The notes under the pieces were generated by a model, which ran no database searches, was not told the origin of the DNA, and worked only from the letters and a program-made list of their open reading frames with translations. The position numbers and the translations under genes are program-made. DNA of 59,892 bases from Planctomycetaceae bacterium. GTDB taxonomy: Bacteria > Planctomycetota > PLA2. The stretch spans positions 1 through 59,892 of the forward strand of contig WYBS01000190.1 of NCBI GenBank assembly GCA_011525755.1, written 5' to 3'. Shown here piece after piece: positions 21,245 through 30,210 of the stretch. The stretch's first letter is position 1. Every line of letters starts with the position of its first letter.

Positions 21245-22615
21245 ATGGACATCGCCGATCTGAGCTTCCCGGGCGCGCCGTCGATCCGGATCCCGCCGCC
21301 GGGCCCCGCTTCGCGCGCGCTCCTCGAGCGCCAGGCCGAGCGCGAGTCGAATGCCCGCACGTACCCGCGCGGGTTCCCGTTCGCCGTCGCGCGGGCGCGC
21401 GGGGCGACGGTCGAGGACGTGGACGGCAACGTCTACATCGACGCGTGGGCGGGCGCCGGGACGGTGTGCGTCGGCCACAACCACCCGGACGTGATCGCCG
21501 CGGCGACCGAGCAGATGGGCCAGGCGATCCACACCCTCGACCTTCCCTCCCCCACCAAGGACCGGTTCACGACGAAGGTCCTCTCGCTCCTGCCCGAGAG
21601 CCTGCAGGGCAAGATGAAGATCCACTTCGCGGCCCCCACCGGCGCCGACGCCACGGAGGCCGCGATCAAGCTGGTCAAGACGGCGACCGGGCGTCGCTCG
21701 ATCCTCTCGTTCCAGGGGGGCTATCACGGCATGACGCACGGCGCGCTCTCGGTGACCGGGTCGCGGGATCCGAAGGATGCGATCGCGAACCTGATGCCCG
21801 ACGTGCACTTCATGCCCTACGGCTACTGCTACCGCTGCGCGCTCGGCCTCAAGCCGGAGAGCTGCGACCTCGCCTGCGCGAAGTTCACGGAGAGCGTCCT
21901 CGCCGACCCGTCGTCCGGCGTCACGAAGCCGGCCGGGATCATCCTCGAGGCGGTCCAGGGCGAGGGCGGAAGCGTCGTGGCCCCCGTGCCGTTCCTCCGG
22001 CGGATCGCCGAGATCGCGAAGGCGCACCAGGTGCCGCTGATCGTCGACGAGATCCAGGCCGGCATGGGCCGGACGGGCAGGTGGTTCGCGTTCGAGCACG
22101 CCGGCATCGAGCCGGACGTGATCCTCATGTCCAAGGCGATCGGGGGAGGCGGCTTCCCCATGGCCGTCGTCCTCTACAGGAAGGAGCTCGACGTCTGGAA
22201 GCCCGGGGCGCACGTCGGCACCTTCCGCGGGTTCCTTCCCGCGATGGCCGCCGGGGTCGCTGCGATCGAGTTCATGCAGAGCCACGACATCGTCGCGCAC
22301 GTCGCCGAGGTGGGCGCGCGCCTCAAGGCGGGTCTCTCCCGCGTCGTCGAGAAGCGGTCCTTCCTCGGGGAGTGCCGGGGGCTCGGTTTCATGCTCGGCG
22401 TGGAGGTCCTCGAGGGCGACGGGACGAAGACGCCGTCGTACGAGAAGGCGAAGCGCGTCCGCGCCGAGTGCCTGCGGCGCGGCCTCATGGTCGAGCTCGC
22501 CGGCCGCCACGACGGCGTGGTGCGGTTCATCCCCTCGCTGGTGTTCACCGCGGAGCACGCGGACGCGACGATCCGCATCTTCGACGAGGCGACGGCGGCG
22601 GTCGAGGCGGCCTGA
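21245..22615 (+). CDS. Class III aminotransferase, diaminobutyrate--2-oxoglutarate type
   Basis: 456 aa from ATG 21245 (GAGAAGG seven bases upstream; an in-frame TTG at 21209 is less likely because it lies before the palindrome). PLP fold type I, class III: DVDGNVYIDAWAGAGTVCVGHNHPDV, AAPTGADATEAAIKLVKTATGR, GGYHGMTHGALSVTG, EAVQGEGGSVVAP, VDEIQAGMGRTGRWFAFEH, and SKAIGGGGFP with the PLP lysine at about 297. The PYGYCYRCALGLKPESCDLAC segment is typical of diaminobutyrate aminotransferases (Dat/EctB relatives), which convert aspartate semialdehyde plus an amino donor to L-2,4-diaminobutyrate. The next gene is an aspartokinase, which feeds the same semialdehyde. No EctA or EctC is present, so ectoine is not the evident product. 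Confidence 0.88.
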   Translation: MDIADLSFPGAPSIRIPPPGPASRALLERQAERESNARTYPRGFPFAVARARGATVEDVDGNVYIDAWAGAGTVCVGHNHPDVIAAATEQMGQAIHTLDLPSPTKDRFTTKVLSLLPESLQGKMKIHFAAPTGADATEAAIKLVKTATGRRSILSFQGGYHGMTHGALSVTGSRDPKDAIANLMPDVHFMPYGYCYRCALGLKPESCDLACAKFTESVLADPSSGVTKPAGIILEAVQGEGGSVVAPVPFLRRIAEIAKAHQVPLIVDEIQAGMGRTGRWFAFEHAGIEPDVILMSKAIGGGGFPMAVVLYRKELDVWKPGAHVGTFRGFLPAMAAGVAAIEFMQSHDIVAHVAEVGARLKAGLSRVVEKRSFLGECRGLGFMLGVEVLEGDGTKTPSYEKAKRVRAECLRRGLMVELAGRHDGVVRFIPSLVFTAEHADATIRIFDEATAAVEAA

Positions 22616-22625
22616 GGAACCTCGC

Positions 22626-23849
22626 TTGCGCATCCTCGTGCAGAAGTACGGCGGGACGAGCCTCGGCGACGTCGACCGCATCCGCATGGCAGCACGGCGG
22701 ACCGCGAACGCCGTCGCGGACGGCCGGTCGGTCATCGTCGTCGTGAGCGCGATGGCCGGGGAGACGAACCGTCTCCTGAAGCTCGCCGGCTGTTTCGGCA
22801 ACGGCACCGACCGGCAACGGCTCCGCGAGGTCGACGCGCTCGTCGCGACCGGCGAGGAGGTGAGCGCCGCCCTCATGGCGCTCGCCCTGCAGTCTCTCGG
22901 CATCCGCGCGCGGTCGCTCACAGCGCACCAGGTCCTGCTGCGCTGCGACGGCCGCTTCCAGAACGCGCGGATCCGCTCCGTCGACTCCGTCGAGCTGCTG
23001 TCGCTGCTGGAGACGGGGTCCGTGGCGGTCGTGACGGGGTTCCAGGGCATCGACGACGACGGCAACGTCGCCACGCTCGGCCGCGGCGGCTCCGACACGA
23101 CCGCCGTCGCGCTCGCCGTGGCGATGCGCGCCGAGGAGTGCGAGATCTTCACCGATGTCGAGGGCGTCTACACGGCCGATCCGGGGGTCTGCCCCGACGC
23201 ACGCAAGCTGGACAGGATCTCGAGCGAGGACATGCTGGAGCTGGCCTCGCTGGGCGCCAAGGTGATGCAGATCCGCTCCGTCGAGCTCGGCAAGAAGGGC
23301 AGGATCCGGATCCACGTCCGTTCGACGTTTTCCGACCGGGAGGGCACGTACATCATGCCGGAAATCGACGATCTCGAATCGCCGGTGGTGACGGGGATCG
23401 CCTGCGACGCCAACCAGGCGGAGGTGTCCATCGTCGGGCTCGAGGACCGGCCGGATCTGCTCGCCAAGGTCTTCGAGCCCCTCGCGATCGACGACATCTC
23501 GGTCGACCTGATCTCCCAGAACGTCGGGACCGACCGGACCGTGACGGTCACCTTCACCATCGAGGCAAGCAGGCTCGACGCCGCGCGGGCGAGCATCGAG
23601 CCGGTCGTCCGCGACCTCGGCGCGCGCGAGGTGCTCGTGGACCGCGACGTGGCCAAGGTGTCCGCCGTCGGGATCGGCATGCGGACCCACGCGGGCGTCG
23701 CGCAGAAGGTCTTCGCGCTCCTGAGCGGGGCCGGGATCCCGATCCGGCTCGCCATCTCGACCGAGATCAAGGTCTCCTGCATCATCCCGAGCCGCCACGG
23801 GGAGGAGGCCATGCGGATCCTCCACGCGGGCTTCGGGCTGGGAGCGTGA
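22626..23849 (+). CDS. Aspartate kinase (dedicated pathway copy)
   Basis: 407 aa from TTG 22626; GAGGAAC overlaps the stop of the aminotransferase and supplies the ribosome binding site, leaving only 10 bp between the genes. Landmarks: VQKYGGTSLGD (7-12), VVSAMAGETNRLL, TGEEVSAALMA, TGFQGIDDDGNVATLGRGGSDTTAVALA, DVEGVYTADPGV, and LELASLGAKVMQIRSVELGKK. Two ACT domains follow (VSIVGLEDRPDLLAKVFEPLA; VSAVGIGMRTHAGVAQKVFALL), so allosteric feedback is expected, though the effector cannot be told. It phosphorylates aspartate, the first step toward aspartate semialdehyde. Co-transcription with a diaminobutyrate aminotransferase recalls the dedicated Ask of ectoine operons. Aspartate-semialdehyde dehydrogenase is not in the window and must come from elsewhere. 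Confidence 0.93.
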   Translation: MRILVQKYGGTSLGDVDRIRMAARRTANAVADGRSVIVVVSAMAGETNRLLKLAGCFGNGTDRQRLREVDALVATGEEVSAALMALALQSLGIRARSLTAHQVLLRCDGRFQNARIRSVDSVELLSLLETGSVAVVTGFQGIDDDGNVATLGRGGSDTTAVALAVAMRAEECEIFTDVEGVYTADPGVCPDARKLDRISSEDMLELASLGAKVMQIRSVELGKKGRIRIHVRSTFSDREGTYIMPEIDDLESPVVTGIACDANQAEVSIVGLEDRPDLLAKVFEPLAIDDISVDLISQNVGTDRTVTVTFTIEASRLDAARASIEPVVRDLGAREVLVDRDVAKVSAVGIGMRTHAGVAQKVFALLSGAGIPIRLAISTEIKVSCIIPSRHGEEAMRILHAGFGLGA

Positions 23850-23874
23850 ACCGGAGGCCCCCGCCCCCCCACGC

Positions 23875-25593
23875 ATGAGACTCTCCGCAACCGTCCGCGC
23901 CGGCGATCGCCCGGGGCGCCGCGTCGCGCTGCACTGGGAGCAGATCCCCGGCAGCGCGGTACGGCTCTTCCGCCACGAGGACCCGGAAACCGGCTCTTTC
24001 TGTGCCGTCTGCGGGTACGTCGTGGATCCCGGGTGGTACCGGGACGACGATCCCGGCCGCGGCGCTCGCGAGGTCTACGAGACCTACCGGCGGCGGGGCG
24101 CCGAGGCCGCGTTCGACCGGAACGGCGTCTACGCGATCCTGATCGACGACCCCACGACCGGAACGGTCCACTGCGCCGTGGACAAGAAGGGGTTCTTCCC
24201 CCTTTTCCACGCCGCCGGGGGGCCCGGGTTGCTGCTCGACACCGACTTCGCCGCGCTGAAGCAGCAGGTCGCGTGCACGGCGGACTACGACGGGATCGAG
24301 GAGTACCTGGCCGTCGGCCACCCGTGCGCCGATCGGACCTTCTTCAAGGAGATCAAGCGGATCGAGCCCGGCCGGTACGTCCGGATCGACGGCAACGGCG
24401 CCGTGGCGTCGGGCCGGTACTGGTGGTACGACCGGCTCGAATACGTCGGCTCGCGCGACCTCGAGTCCTCCGTGAAGGAGAATCTCGAGGCGTTCGAGGC
24501 CTCGATCGCGGACTTCCGGCGGATCGTCCGCGATCCGATCTGCCTCCTCAGCAGCGGCTACGACTCGCGCCGGATCCTGCTCGAGCTCCGGCGCCAGGGC
24601 GTCGTCCCGCGCACGTACACGGTCGAGATCCTCGACAAGAACTTCGACGAGCCCGTGTCGATCGAGGACGCGGTGGCGAGGAGCCTGCTTCCCGCGGGGA
24701 GCGCGCTCCACACGAGCGTGCCGGTCCCCGACTGCGCGGACATGGCGCGCCTGATCGAGGTGCGGGAACGGATCCTCGGAGGGCAGGCCGACGAGCACGC
24801 GTGGGTCATGCCGCTGCGGGACATCATCCCGCACGGCTCGGGCACGAACTTCGACGGGCTCGGCGGCGACACGCTCTGCAACTCCGACCTCGCGATCTGC
24901 GGCACCGACGTGGCGCGACGGTACGGCGAGCCCGACTTCCTAGCCGCCTTCTGGCGCAACCACCTCTCGCCCTACCTCTCCGGCGCGCTCCGCTCCCGGT
25001 TCGGCGGGACGTTGCACGAGCGCGTCCGAGCCATGATCACCGACCTGCCGGAGAACCCGAACCGCGTCTTCCTGCTCGAGCTGGTCGGGCGATCGAGGCG
25101 GACGACGTCTCTCTTCGCGCTCTCCCTGCTCGCCGGCAAGGTGGATTCCGTCTTCCCCTATCTCGACGACCGCGTCGTCGCCGCCGCGCTCCGGGCGGAG
25201 CCCTTCTGGAAGCGGGAGGTCGACTTCCAGAAGGTGCTGCTCGACCGCGCCTACCCGGAGTTCCGCCACGTCCCGAGCTCGCACTCCCGGCGCGGCACGG
25301 TCGAGGCGAGCTACCGGAAACCCGTCACGCACCTGTTCGGCGGATTGCCGGCGCCCGCGGTGCCCGCGCGCACGTCGAGGTTCAGCCCGCAGCTCCGCCA
25401 CGCCCTCGGCGGCCGTCCTCGGCGCGGCGCGAGGCCCCGCTGCCTGAACGCCCGCGGGGAGATCATCGTCGCCGCCGCGCGAGTCGCCGCGGCGCTCGAC
25501 CTGGACGTCCGCCTCGCACGGGCCGCCTTCGAACGGCTCTGGGGCGTCCCGAGGCTGCTCAAGCTCGAGCGGATCCTCTCCAGCTGCCGGTAG
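23875..25593 (+). CDS. Asparagine-synthetase-like ATP-dependent ligase without glutaminase cysteine (AS2)
   Basis: 572 aa, 25 bp after the aspartokinase. The N-terminal amidotransferase-like domain (about 1-190; GVYAILIDD, VDKKGFFPLFHAAGG, EEYLAVGHPCADRTFFKEIKRIEPG) begins Met-Arg and lacks Cys2. The synthase domain has LLSSGYDSRRILLEL (226-231) and FDGLGGDTLCNSD, then SVFPYLDDRVV and KREVDFQKVLLDRAYPEF. It is related to AS1 but diverged enough for a different substrate or partner. As an ATP-dependent amide-forming enzyme without its own ammonia source it may join or cyclise an amine such as diaminobutyrate (inference). The region just after the stop contains a G-tract repeat (25609-25625). 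Confidence 0.8.
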   Translation: MRLSATVRAGDRPGRRVALHWEQIPGSAVRLFRHEDPETGSFCAVCGYVVDPGWYRDDDPGRGAREVYETYRRRGAEAAFDRNGVYAILIDDPTTGTVHCAVDKKGFFPLFHAAGGPGLLLDTDFAALKQQVACTADYDGIEEYLAVGHPCADRTFFKEIKRIEPGRYVRIDGNGAVASGRYWWYDRLEYVGSRDLESSVKENLEAFEASIADFRRIVRDPICLLSSGYDSRRILLELRRQGVVPRTYTVEILDKNFDEPVSIEDAVARSLLPAGSALHTSVPVPDCADMARLIEVRERILGGQADEHAWVMPLRDIIPHGSGTNFDGLGGDTLCNSDLAICGTDVARRYGEPDFLAAFWRNHLSPYLSGALRSRFGGTLHERVRAMITDLPENPNRVFLLELVGRSRRTTSLFALSLLAGKVDSVFPYLDDRVVAAALRAEPFWKREVDFQKVLLDRAYPEFRHVPSSHSRRGTVEASYRKPVTHLFGGLPAPAVPARTSRFSPQLRHALGGRPRRGARPRCLNARGEIIVAAARVAAALDLDVRLARAAFERLWGVPRLLKLERILSSCR

Positions 25594-25608
25594 ACCGCAT
25601 CGCGTGAA

Positions 25609-25625
25609 GGGAGGGGGCCCGGGGG
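25609..25625 (+). repeat. G-tract extragenic repeat, copy 3
   Basis: GGGAGGGGGCCCGGGGG, 16 bp past the AS2 stop. Here the G-rich strand is the mRNA strand, unlike most other copies. Confidence 0.6.
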
Positions 25626-25748
25626 AGGGAGGCGGGCCACGTTCAGGAAGTTCGTCGTCGGCGTCGATCCCGGGGGTCCCGTGTCGGGTTCCCTCGACGT
25701 CCTCGCGGAGGAATCGGCGCGGAACGCCATGTGCGGAACCACGGGTCC

Positions 25749-26834
25749 ATGCACGGTACGCTGCACCCGACCCCGGGCCCCGCACGGCCCCGCGAGGACC
25801 GACGTGTCGAGGCGGCGGGGGGCCGCATCACGGCGATGGACGGCCTGCGCGGCATCGCCGTCTTCGGCCTCTTCCTCGTCCACTACGCGTCGCTCGCGCA
25901 GGGAACGCCCGATATCGCCCACGCGGTCTCGGAGGGCGGCCACCACGGCCTCGAGCTCTTCTTCATCCTGAGCGGCTACCTGATCTACCGCGCGGCGATG
26001 TCGCCGCGGCTCGAGTTCGGCCGGTTCCTGCTGCGCCGGGCGCAGCGCCTCTATCCGACGTTCCTCGTCGTGTTCGCGGCGTACGTCGCGCTCTCCTACG
26101 CGTTCCCCGCGGAGAGCAGGATCCCCGCGGGCCCCGGCAACGCGGCGCTCTATCTGGCGGCGAACCTCGCGTTGCTGCCCGGCCTGTTCCCGATCGTGCC
26201 CATGATCACGATCGCGTGGTCGCTCTCCTACGAGGTCGCCTACTACCTCATCTGCCCGACGCTCATCCTCCTGCTCCAGCTGCGCCGCTGGCCCGCCGGC
26301 TGGCGCGTGGCGTTCTGGCTCGCGATCGCCGGTGTGATGTTCGCGTTCACCCGCGGCAACGACCTGCGCACCGTGCTCTTCGTGGCGGGGATCCTCGTCT
26401 ACGAGGCCAGGGACCTCCGGGTGCCGAGCCTGCCCGCCGCGCTCCTCGCCATCCTCACCTTCGTCGCGGCAGGGACGGGCATGATCGTCGGACCGGGCAA
26501 GTTCGCGGTCTTCTTCGTGACGCTCGGCCTGCTCTGCATCGCGGTGTTCCCGGGCCACGGGCCGGTCGCCCGCGCCCTCTCATGGGCGCCCCTGCGGTGG
26601 ATGGGCGAGACGAGCTACAGCTACTACCTGATCCACGGGCTCGTCCTCAAGGCGATCGCCACCGTCATGCCGATGCCCTACTGGCCGATGTTTCTCCCGG
26701 CCTTCGCGGCGACGGTCCTCGCCACGACGGTCCTCCACCACGCCGTGGAGCGCCCGCTCTCGCTCCGCACGGCGAAACAGACCGCCCCCGCCTCGGCGGA
26801 TCGGGCGAAACCCGGCTGCTCCCAGGCGGCCTAG
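25749..26834 (+). CDS. Membrane acyltransferase, acyltransferase-3 family
   Basis: 361 aa from ATG 25749; an in-frame GTG at 25731 is also possible and no ribosome binding site decides. Acyltransferase-3 (OafA/YrhL-like) features: AMDGLRGIAVFGLFLVHYASL with the conserved histidine, HHGLELFFILSGYLIYRAAM, FLLRRAQRLYPTFLVV, then about ten hydrophobic helices and WMGETSYSYYLIHGLVLKAI near the C-terminus. These enzymes transfer acyl groups to glycans, lipids or small molecules at the inner membrane. It lies 137-155 bp after AS2 on the same strand and may tailor the product of the amino-acid cluster, or be independent. Its TAG stop is the first part of an inverted-repeat element. Confidence 0.85.
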   Translation: MHGTLHPTPGPARPREDRRVEAAGGRITAMDGLRGIAVFGLFLVHYASLAQGTPDIAHAVSEGGHHGLELFFILSGYLIYRAAMSPRLEFGRFLLRRAQRLYPTFLVVFAAYVALSYAFPAESRIPAGPGNAALYLAANLALLPGLFPIVPMITIAWSLSYEVAYYLICPTLILLLQLRRWPAGWRVAFWLAIAGVMFAFTRGNDLRTVLFVAGILVYEARDLRVPSLPAALLAILTFVAAGTGMIVGPGKFAVFFVTLGLLCIAVFPGHGPVARALSWAPLRWMGETSYSYYLIHGLVLKAIATVMPMPYWPMFLPAFAATVLATTVLHHAVERPLSLRTAKQTAPASADRAKPGCSQAA

Positions 26835-26869
26835 GGTCTGCCTGGAAAGTCGGCCGTAAGGACCGAGGC
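26831..26869 (+). repeat. Inverted-repeat family element, left-arm copy
   Basis: CTAGGGTCTGCCTGGAAAG then TCGGCCGTAAGGACCGAGG closely matches the left half of the complete element at 33868-33943. The TAG in CTAGGG is the stop codon of the acyltransferase. It sits between convergent genes, as does the complete copy. Confidence 0.75.
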
Positions 26870-26904
26870 TGCCCCGCGCTCGCCCACGAGTCTCGCGGGT
26901 CCCT

Positions 26905-29196
26905 CTACTGGAGGTACACGATCAGCCGGTCGTGGACGAGGAGCGCCACGTCGATCTTCCCGTCGCCGTCGAAGTCCGCGACGACGGGGTCGTGCGGCCC
27001 GCCCTCGGACCGGCTCTCGTCGTGGAGCTTCTTCTCGTAGACGGTCCAGCGCAGCACCTGCCGGAACCCGTCCTTCGGATCGTACGAGACGACCTCCATC
27101 CCGCGGTTGCCCCGGTCGAGGATCGCGACGTCGGGCCTCCCGTCCCCGTTCAGGTCCCCGGCGGCGAACGTCCCGAGCGCGGCGTCGCGCGTCGGCGTCT
27201 CGTAGGTCCGAACCTCCTCGAGCGTCCGCCGCGACCCGCGCGCGCGCAGCACCGCGAACCGCTCCTTCCCGAAGAGCACGAGATCCTGGTCCCCGTCGCC
27301 GTCGAGGTCGGCCGCGTCGAGCGCCTGGAAGTCGAGCTCCCCCACCGGGACGCTCTCGACGACGGCGAACACCCCCGACGCGTCGCGCGCGAGGACGAGG
27401 ACGGCCTTCCCGTCGCGGTCGTAGAGCACGACCTCGGAACGGCCGTCGCCGTCGAGGTCGAGTGCCGTCCCTCCCTTCACCTGGGCGCGCGGGGACGCGG
27501 CGTTGGCCTGGTCCTTCACCGAGAGCCCGCCGCCCGCGTCGAGCACGAGCGCGCGCGCGAAGTTCTTGGAGGCGAGGAGGAGTTCGGGCTTCCCGTCGCC
27601 GTCCACGTCCCCCGGCGTCGCGGCGCCGCGCGTCGCCTGGTAGGTGAGGTCGCCGCGGTAGCGGGTCCCCTTCGCGGACTCGTCCGTGAACGCGCCCTCC
27701 GCGCCCTGCCGGAACACGCGCATCGTCTCCCGGCTGTCGAAGAGGAGCAGGTCCTTCCTCCCGTCCTGGTCGATGTCCATGATCCGCAGGTCCTCCGGAG
27801 CCTGCCTCAGAGACTCGAGCTGGATCACCTGCGTGAGCACGAGCGCGCCGAAGGGGTGCGCGGCCGCTCCTTCCGCCGCCTCCCTCTGCAGCCAGACCTG
27901 CGCGCGGAGCTTCTTGTCGTCCGGTCCCTCGGCGATCACCACGACATCGCACTTCCCGTCGCCGTCGAGGTCCGCGGCGTCGAACGCCTTCGGGACGCCC
28001 TGGACGTCGAGAAGCGCCGGGAAGGGCAGCCGCCCCTCCGTCTCGAAGCGGCTCGCGCCGAGCGACTTCTCCGCGCTCGAGAGCACGAGCACCTCGCCGC
28101 GCCCGTCGCCGTCGAGGTCCGCGACGCGCACGGCGTCGCTGCTCGACAGCGAGGGGAAGAGGCGCCGGCCCCCGAGGCCCCCTCCCTTCTCCTGCAGGTA
28201 GACCGCGACCTGCGCCGAGCCCGGCTCCGTCACGACGATGTCGAGCCGGCCGTCGCCGTCGAGGTCGCCGAGCGCGAGCGACCGGCCCTTGCCGCCACCG
28301 CCGGCCTCGAACGCGTAGGTCTCGACCGAGCCGAGGAGCGGGCGCTCCCGGTCGACGGCCAGGCGCAGCACGCGCAGGACGCCCGAGTTGCGCTGGACGA
28401 CGACGGTCTCGAGGCCGGGCGCCGGGTCGACGTCGACGAAGTCGATCGCGCGCCACGGCGTCGTCTCGAACGCGATCTCGGGACCGAGCGTGCCGTCGGC
28501 GCGCTGGAACCGCGCGCGCACGGAGCGCGGCGAGCCGGAATCGACGAGCGCGAGGTCGTTCCTGCCGTCCCCGTCGAGGTCGACGACGCGGATGTCGTCG
28601 CTGCCCTTCTCCGAATGCGGCAGCTTGACCGGCTCGCGCAGGACGCCTTCCGCCGACTGGAAGAAGATCGCCGTCGCCGTCGCCTCGAGCAGCACGAGGT
28701 CGGCGCGGCCGTCCCCGTCGAGGTCGCCCGCGTCGACATCCGAGCCGTCGTCGATCGGCCAGCGCTTCGAGCGCGGGAAGCCGCCCTTCCCGTCCCCGAA
28801 CGCGACGACCAGCTCCTCGGGCTTGCCGTAGTAGGCGACGTCGAGGTTCTTGTCCCCGTCGAGGTCCGCCACGGCGAGGGAGAACACCTGCTTCTCCGTC
28901 AGGATCTCCTTCCTCTCGAAGTACTGGTCATCCTGGAGGTCGTTCGGGAGCTTCGCCCCCTGGAGCTCCTTCGGCGGAACCTTCTCGCGCCGGCGCAGCA
29001 GCACCTCGATCTTCGCCTTGTCGTTGTTTGCGACGACGAGGTCCGGGAGCCCGTCGCCGTCGATGTCGCAGGGCGTCAGCTGGTGGGTCTTCTCGTCGAG
29101 CTTGTAGATCTCCATGCCCCGGAAGCCGTACTCCTGGGCCGCGGAGACACTTGCAAAGAGGAGGAGCAAGGGGAGGGCGCGCGGGAACCCGGTCAT
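26905..29196 (-). CDS. Secreted FG-GAP/VCBS repeat protein
   Basis: 763 aa. Signal peptide MTGFPRALPLLLLFASVSAAQ. The rest is an array of FG-GAP/VCBS blades carrying the calcium-binding motif DxDGDGxxD, about 14 times (for example CDIDGDGLPDLVV, DLDGDGRADLVLL, DVDGDGKPELLLA), spaced roughly 45-60 residues, enough for one or two integrin-like beta-propellers. No enzymatic domain or C-terminal anchor is seen. Such proteins are abundant in Planctomycetes and are thought to act in extracellular binding; no specific role is known. TACCAT ends six bases before the ATG, suggesting a leaderless transcript. It shares a 35-bp divergent promoter region with the protease gene at 29232. Confidence 0.9.
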   Translation of the reverse strand: MTGFPRALPLLLLFASVSAAQEYGFRGMEIYKLDEKTHQLTPCDIDGDGLPDLVVANNDKAKIEVLLRRREKVPPKELQGAKLPNDLQDDQYFERKEILTEKQVFSLAVADLDGDKNLDVAYYGKPEELVVAFGDGKGGFPRSKRWPIDDGSDVDAGDLDGDGRADLVLLEATATAIFFQSAEGVLREPVKLPHSEKGSDDIRVVDLDGDGRNDLALVDSGSPRSVRARFQRADGTLGPEIAFETTPWRAIDFVDVDPAPGLETVVVQRNSGVLRVLRLAVDRERPLLGSVETYAFEAGGGGKGRSLALGDLDGDGRLDIVVTEPGSAQVAVYLQEKGGGLGGRRLFPSLSSSDAVRVADLDGDGRGEVLVLSSAEKSLGASRFETEGRLPFPALLDVQGVPKAFDAADLDGDGKCDVVVIAEGPDDKKLRAQVWLQREAAEGAAAHPFGALVLTQVIQLESLRQAPEDLRIMDIDQDGRKDLLLFDSRETMRVFRQGAEGAFTDESAKGTRYRGDLTYQATRGAATPGDVDGDGKPELLLASKNFARALVLDAGGGLSVKDQANAASPRAQVKGGTALDLDGDGRSEVVLYDRDGKAVLVLARDASGVFAVVESVPVGELDFQALDAADLDGDGDQDLVLFGKERFAVLRARGSRRTLEEVRTYETPTRDAALGTFAAGDLNGDGRPDVAILDRGNRGMEVVSYDPKDGFRQVLRWTVYEKKLHDESRSEGGPHDPVVADFDGDGKIDVALLVHDRLIVYLQ

Positions 29197-29231
29197 TCCG
29201 GGATGGTACCCGACCGGTTAGAATCCGGTCC
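29197..29231. promoter_or_regulatory. 35-bp divergent promoter region with inverted repeat
   Basis: GACCGG (29212-29217) and CCGGTC (29225-29230) flank TTAGAAT. TAGAAT (29219-29224) ends seven bases before the protease ATG on the plus strand. On the minus strand TACCAT ends six bases before the FG-GAP gene ATG. The two -10-like boxes therefore sit back to back in 35 bp, leaving no room for leaders. Confidence 0.5.
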
Positions 29232-30167
29232 ATGCGCCTCCTCCTCGCGCTCCTCCTCCTTCCCGGCCTGCTCCGCGCCGACGTGTTCAGGCTGGCGGAC
29301 GGCCGCGAGGTCACGGGCCCGCTGCTCAAGGAGACCGCGGATTCCTATTTCGTCGATCTCGGCCAGACCGTGCTCGAGCTGCCGAAGAAGGCGGTCCTCT
29401 CGCGCGAGGCGGAGACGGCCTCGACGGACGCCGCGGCGCCCGGGAAGGCGACGAAGGCGGAGGACCAGATCTGGTCCTCCATCGACCGCCCGGAGGCCTC
29501 CGTCAAGGCGAACGTGGAGCGGACCCAGAGCGCGGTCGTGATGGTCCGCCAGCCGCACGGCCTCGGCTCCGGGTTCATCATCTCGCCCGACGGCTACGTC
29601 ATCACGAACGACCACGTGATCCAGGGCGAGACGAAGATCTCCGTCGTCCTCTTCGAGAAGGGCAAGGACGGGACGCTCAACAAGCGCATCGCCGAGAAGG
29701 TCAGGATCGTGGCGACCAACGCCTACGAGGACCTCGCGCTCCTGAAGCTCGAGGGCGAGAAGGACCTGCCGATCACCTACCTCGGCGACTCCGACGAGGT
29801 GCGCGTCGGGCAGTCGTGCTACGCGATCGGCAACCCGCACGGCCTCGAGCGGACCGTGTCCGAGGGCATCGTGTCCACGCTCAACCGGGTCATGGACGGC
29901 CGCACGCACCTCCAGATCACCGCGGCGGTCAATCCCGGCAACTCCGGCGGCCCGCTCTTCAACCTGAAGGGCGAGGTGATCGGGGTCGTCGACCTGAAGC
30001 TGATCTTCAGCGAGGGGCTCAACTTCGCGATCCCGGTCGACCGCGTGAAGCGGTTCCTCCGCGACCGCGACGCCTTCGCGTACGACAAGGACAACCCGAA
30101 CACCGGCTACACCTACCTCCCTCCGCCGCCGAAGAAGGGGTCTTCCGGCGCGCCTTCGGGGGAGTAG
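29232..30167 (+). CDS. Secreted S1C (DegP/HtrA-like) serine protease without PDZ domain
   Basis: 311 aa from ATG 29232, directly behind TAGAAT. Signal peptide MRLLLALLLLPGLLRA. A short domain DVFRLADGREVTGPLLKETADSYFVDLG, common in planctomycete secreted proteins, precedes a trypsin-like fold with a complete triad: H128 (VITNDHV), D167 (AYEDLALLK) and S238 (NPGNSGGP). DegP and DegS carry PDZ domains after the protease; here the protein ends about 70 residues past the serine with a Pro/Lys/Ser tail, so regulation must differ. Probably a periplasmic quality-control or processing protease. Confidence 0.92.
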   Translation: MRLLLALLLLPGLLRADVFRLADGREVTGPLLKETADSYFVDLGQTVLELPKKAVLSREAETASTDAAAPGKATKAEDQIWSSIDRPEASVKANVERTQSAVVMVRQPHGLGSGFIISPDGYVITNDHVIQGETKISVVLFEKGKDGTLNKRIAEKVRIVATNAYEDLALLKLEGEKDLPITYLGDSDEVRVGQSCYAIGNPHGLERTVSEGIVSTLNRVMDGRTHLQITAAVNPGNSGGPLFNLKGEVIGVVDLKLIFSEGLNFAIPVDRVKRFLRDRDAFAYDKDNPNTGYTYLPPPPKKGSSGAPSGE

Positions 30168-30210
30168 CGCCCCCGGCCCCCCCACACTTCGCAGCACAAA
30201 GGAAACGACC

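Noticed and set aside
21245-25593. Ectoine biosynthesis operon
   Set aside because: Aspartokinase and an EctB-like aminotransferase are present, but no EctA acetyltransferase or EctC synthase; the other genes are Asn-synthetase-like.
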